Source: Clostridiales bacterium (GTDB lineage: Bacteria; Bacillota; Desulfitobacteriia; Desulfitobacteriales; Desulfitobacteriaceae). Taken from it: 5,585 nt of DNA. The stretch is taken from NCBI GenBank assembly GCA_027357125.1, contig DAHVVW010000158.1:1-5585 (forward strand), read 5' to 3'. Below the pieces are notes generated by a model, which saw nothing but the letters and a program-made list of their open reading frames with translations, searched no databases and was not told the DNA's origin. Of the stretch, positions 5,467 through 5,585 are shown one piece after another. The translations under genes and the position numbers were made by a program. The first letter of the stretch is position 1, and each line of letters starts with the position of its first letter.

Positions 5467-5585
5467 ATGATCGAGTTTAGGTCTTTCGAAGCTTTGCTTG
5501 AAGCCGCACACGCATACCCCCCGTTGCCGATTGCGATCGTGGATGCGACCGAGGAATTTGTCCTGGACGGAGCGTTGCAGGCGGC
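5467..5585 (+). CDS. Phosphate butyryl/acetyltransferase-like protein, N-terminus only
   Basis: Only the first 39 codons and part of the next are in the window; the gene runs off the right edge. The peptide starts MIEFRSFEALLEAAHAYPP and continues LPIAIVDATEEFVLDGALQA. This pattern, a short SFEALLEAA helix, then a hydrophobic strand, then A-x-(D/E)E-x-V-L before a helix, is that of the N-terminus of phosphate butyryltransferase and related phosphotransacetylases (for example, KxVAVAxAxDExVLxAV in clostridial Ptb). Such enzymes convert butyryl-CoA or similar acyl-CoA and phosphate to acyl phosphate for ATP formation by an acyl kinase. The similarity is short and from memory, so the family is likely but the substrate is unknown. 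It has its own promoter and a strong ribosome binding site. Confidence 0.6.
   Translation, partial: MIEFRSFEALLEAAHAYPPLPIAIVDATEEFVLDGALQA

Noticed and set aside
1..5585. CRISPR array, tRNA/rRNA genes, insertion sequences, toxin-antitoxin or phage defence genes
   Set aside because: No spaced direct repeats, no tRNA-like cloverleaf, no transposase frame and no small paired genes were seen; the only direct repeat is the two-copy tandem at 5353-5401.

Overview
This window reads as chromosomal DNA from an anaerobic, low-to-moderate GC Firmicute, most likely a clostridial or Peptococcaceae-type lineage such as the Desulfotomaculum/Desulfitobacterium relatives. The reasons are the NiaR-controlled nadBCA operon, strong AGGAGG-type ribosome binding sites, sigma-A promoters, a QueG-like double-cluster ferredoxin protein typical of anaerobes, and what looks like the start of a phosphate butyryl/acetyltransferase gene. 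The lineage is an inference from gene content and sequence style, not from a search.

Left part (1-1036): a short hairpin (6-28), then a sigma-A promoter (106-134) and a leader leading into a 254-residue iron-sulfur protein (208-972). This protein belongs to the wider epoxyqueuosine reductase (QueG) superfamily but is short and probably has another, unknown function. It ends at a strong intrinsic terminator (996-1036) that lies between two convergent genes.

Central part (1035-5300): the complete de novo NAD module. niaR (minus strand) encodes the niacin-responsive repressor. Divergent from it is nadB-nadC-nadA on the plus strand: NadB oxidises L-aspartate to iminoaspartate, NadA condenses that with dihydroxyacetone phosphate to quinolinate, and NadC turns quinolinate plus PRPP into nicotinate mononucleotide. 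nadB and nadC overlap by four bases and nadC to nadA is 32 bases, so the three are almost certainly co-transcribed. The 170-base divergent region carries two back-to-back promoters whose -35 boxes are only 10 bases apart, with a palindromic NiaR-type operator over the nadB -35 box and beside the niaR -35 box. This predicts repression of the operon and autoregulation of niaR. The cysteine desulfurase gene (nifS/nadS) that often accompanies this module is not in the window.

Right part (5301-5585): an intergenic stretch with an exact 23-base tandem duplication running directly into a perfect TATAAT box, then a strong ribosome binding site and the first 39-40 codons of a gene that resembles phosphate butyryltransferase and runs off the window end.

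Nothing here looks like a previously undescribed multi-gene system. The items most worth a second look are the promoter-period tandem repeat upstream of the last gene, the QueG-like protein of unknown function, and the compact NiaR switch.
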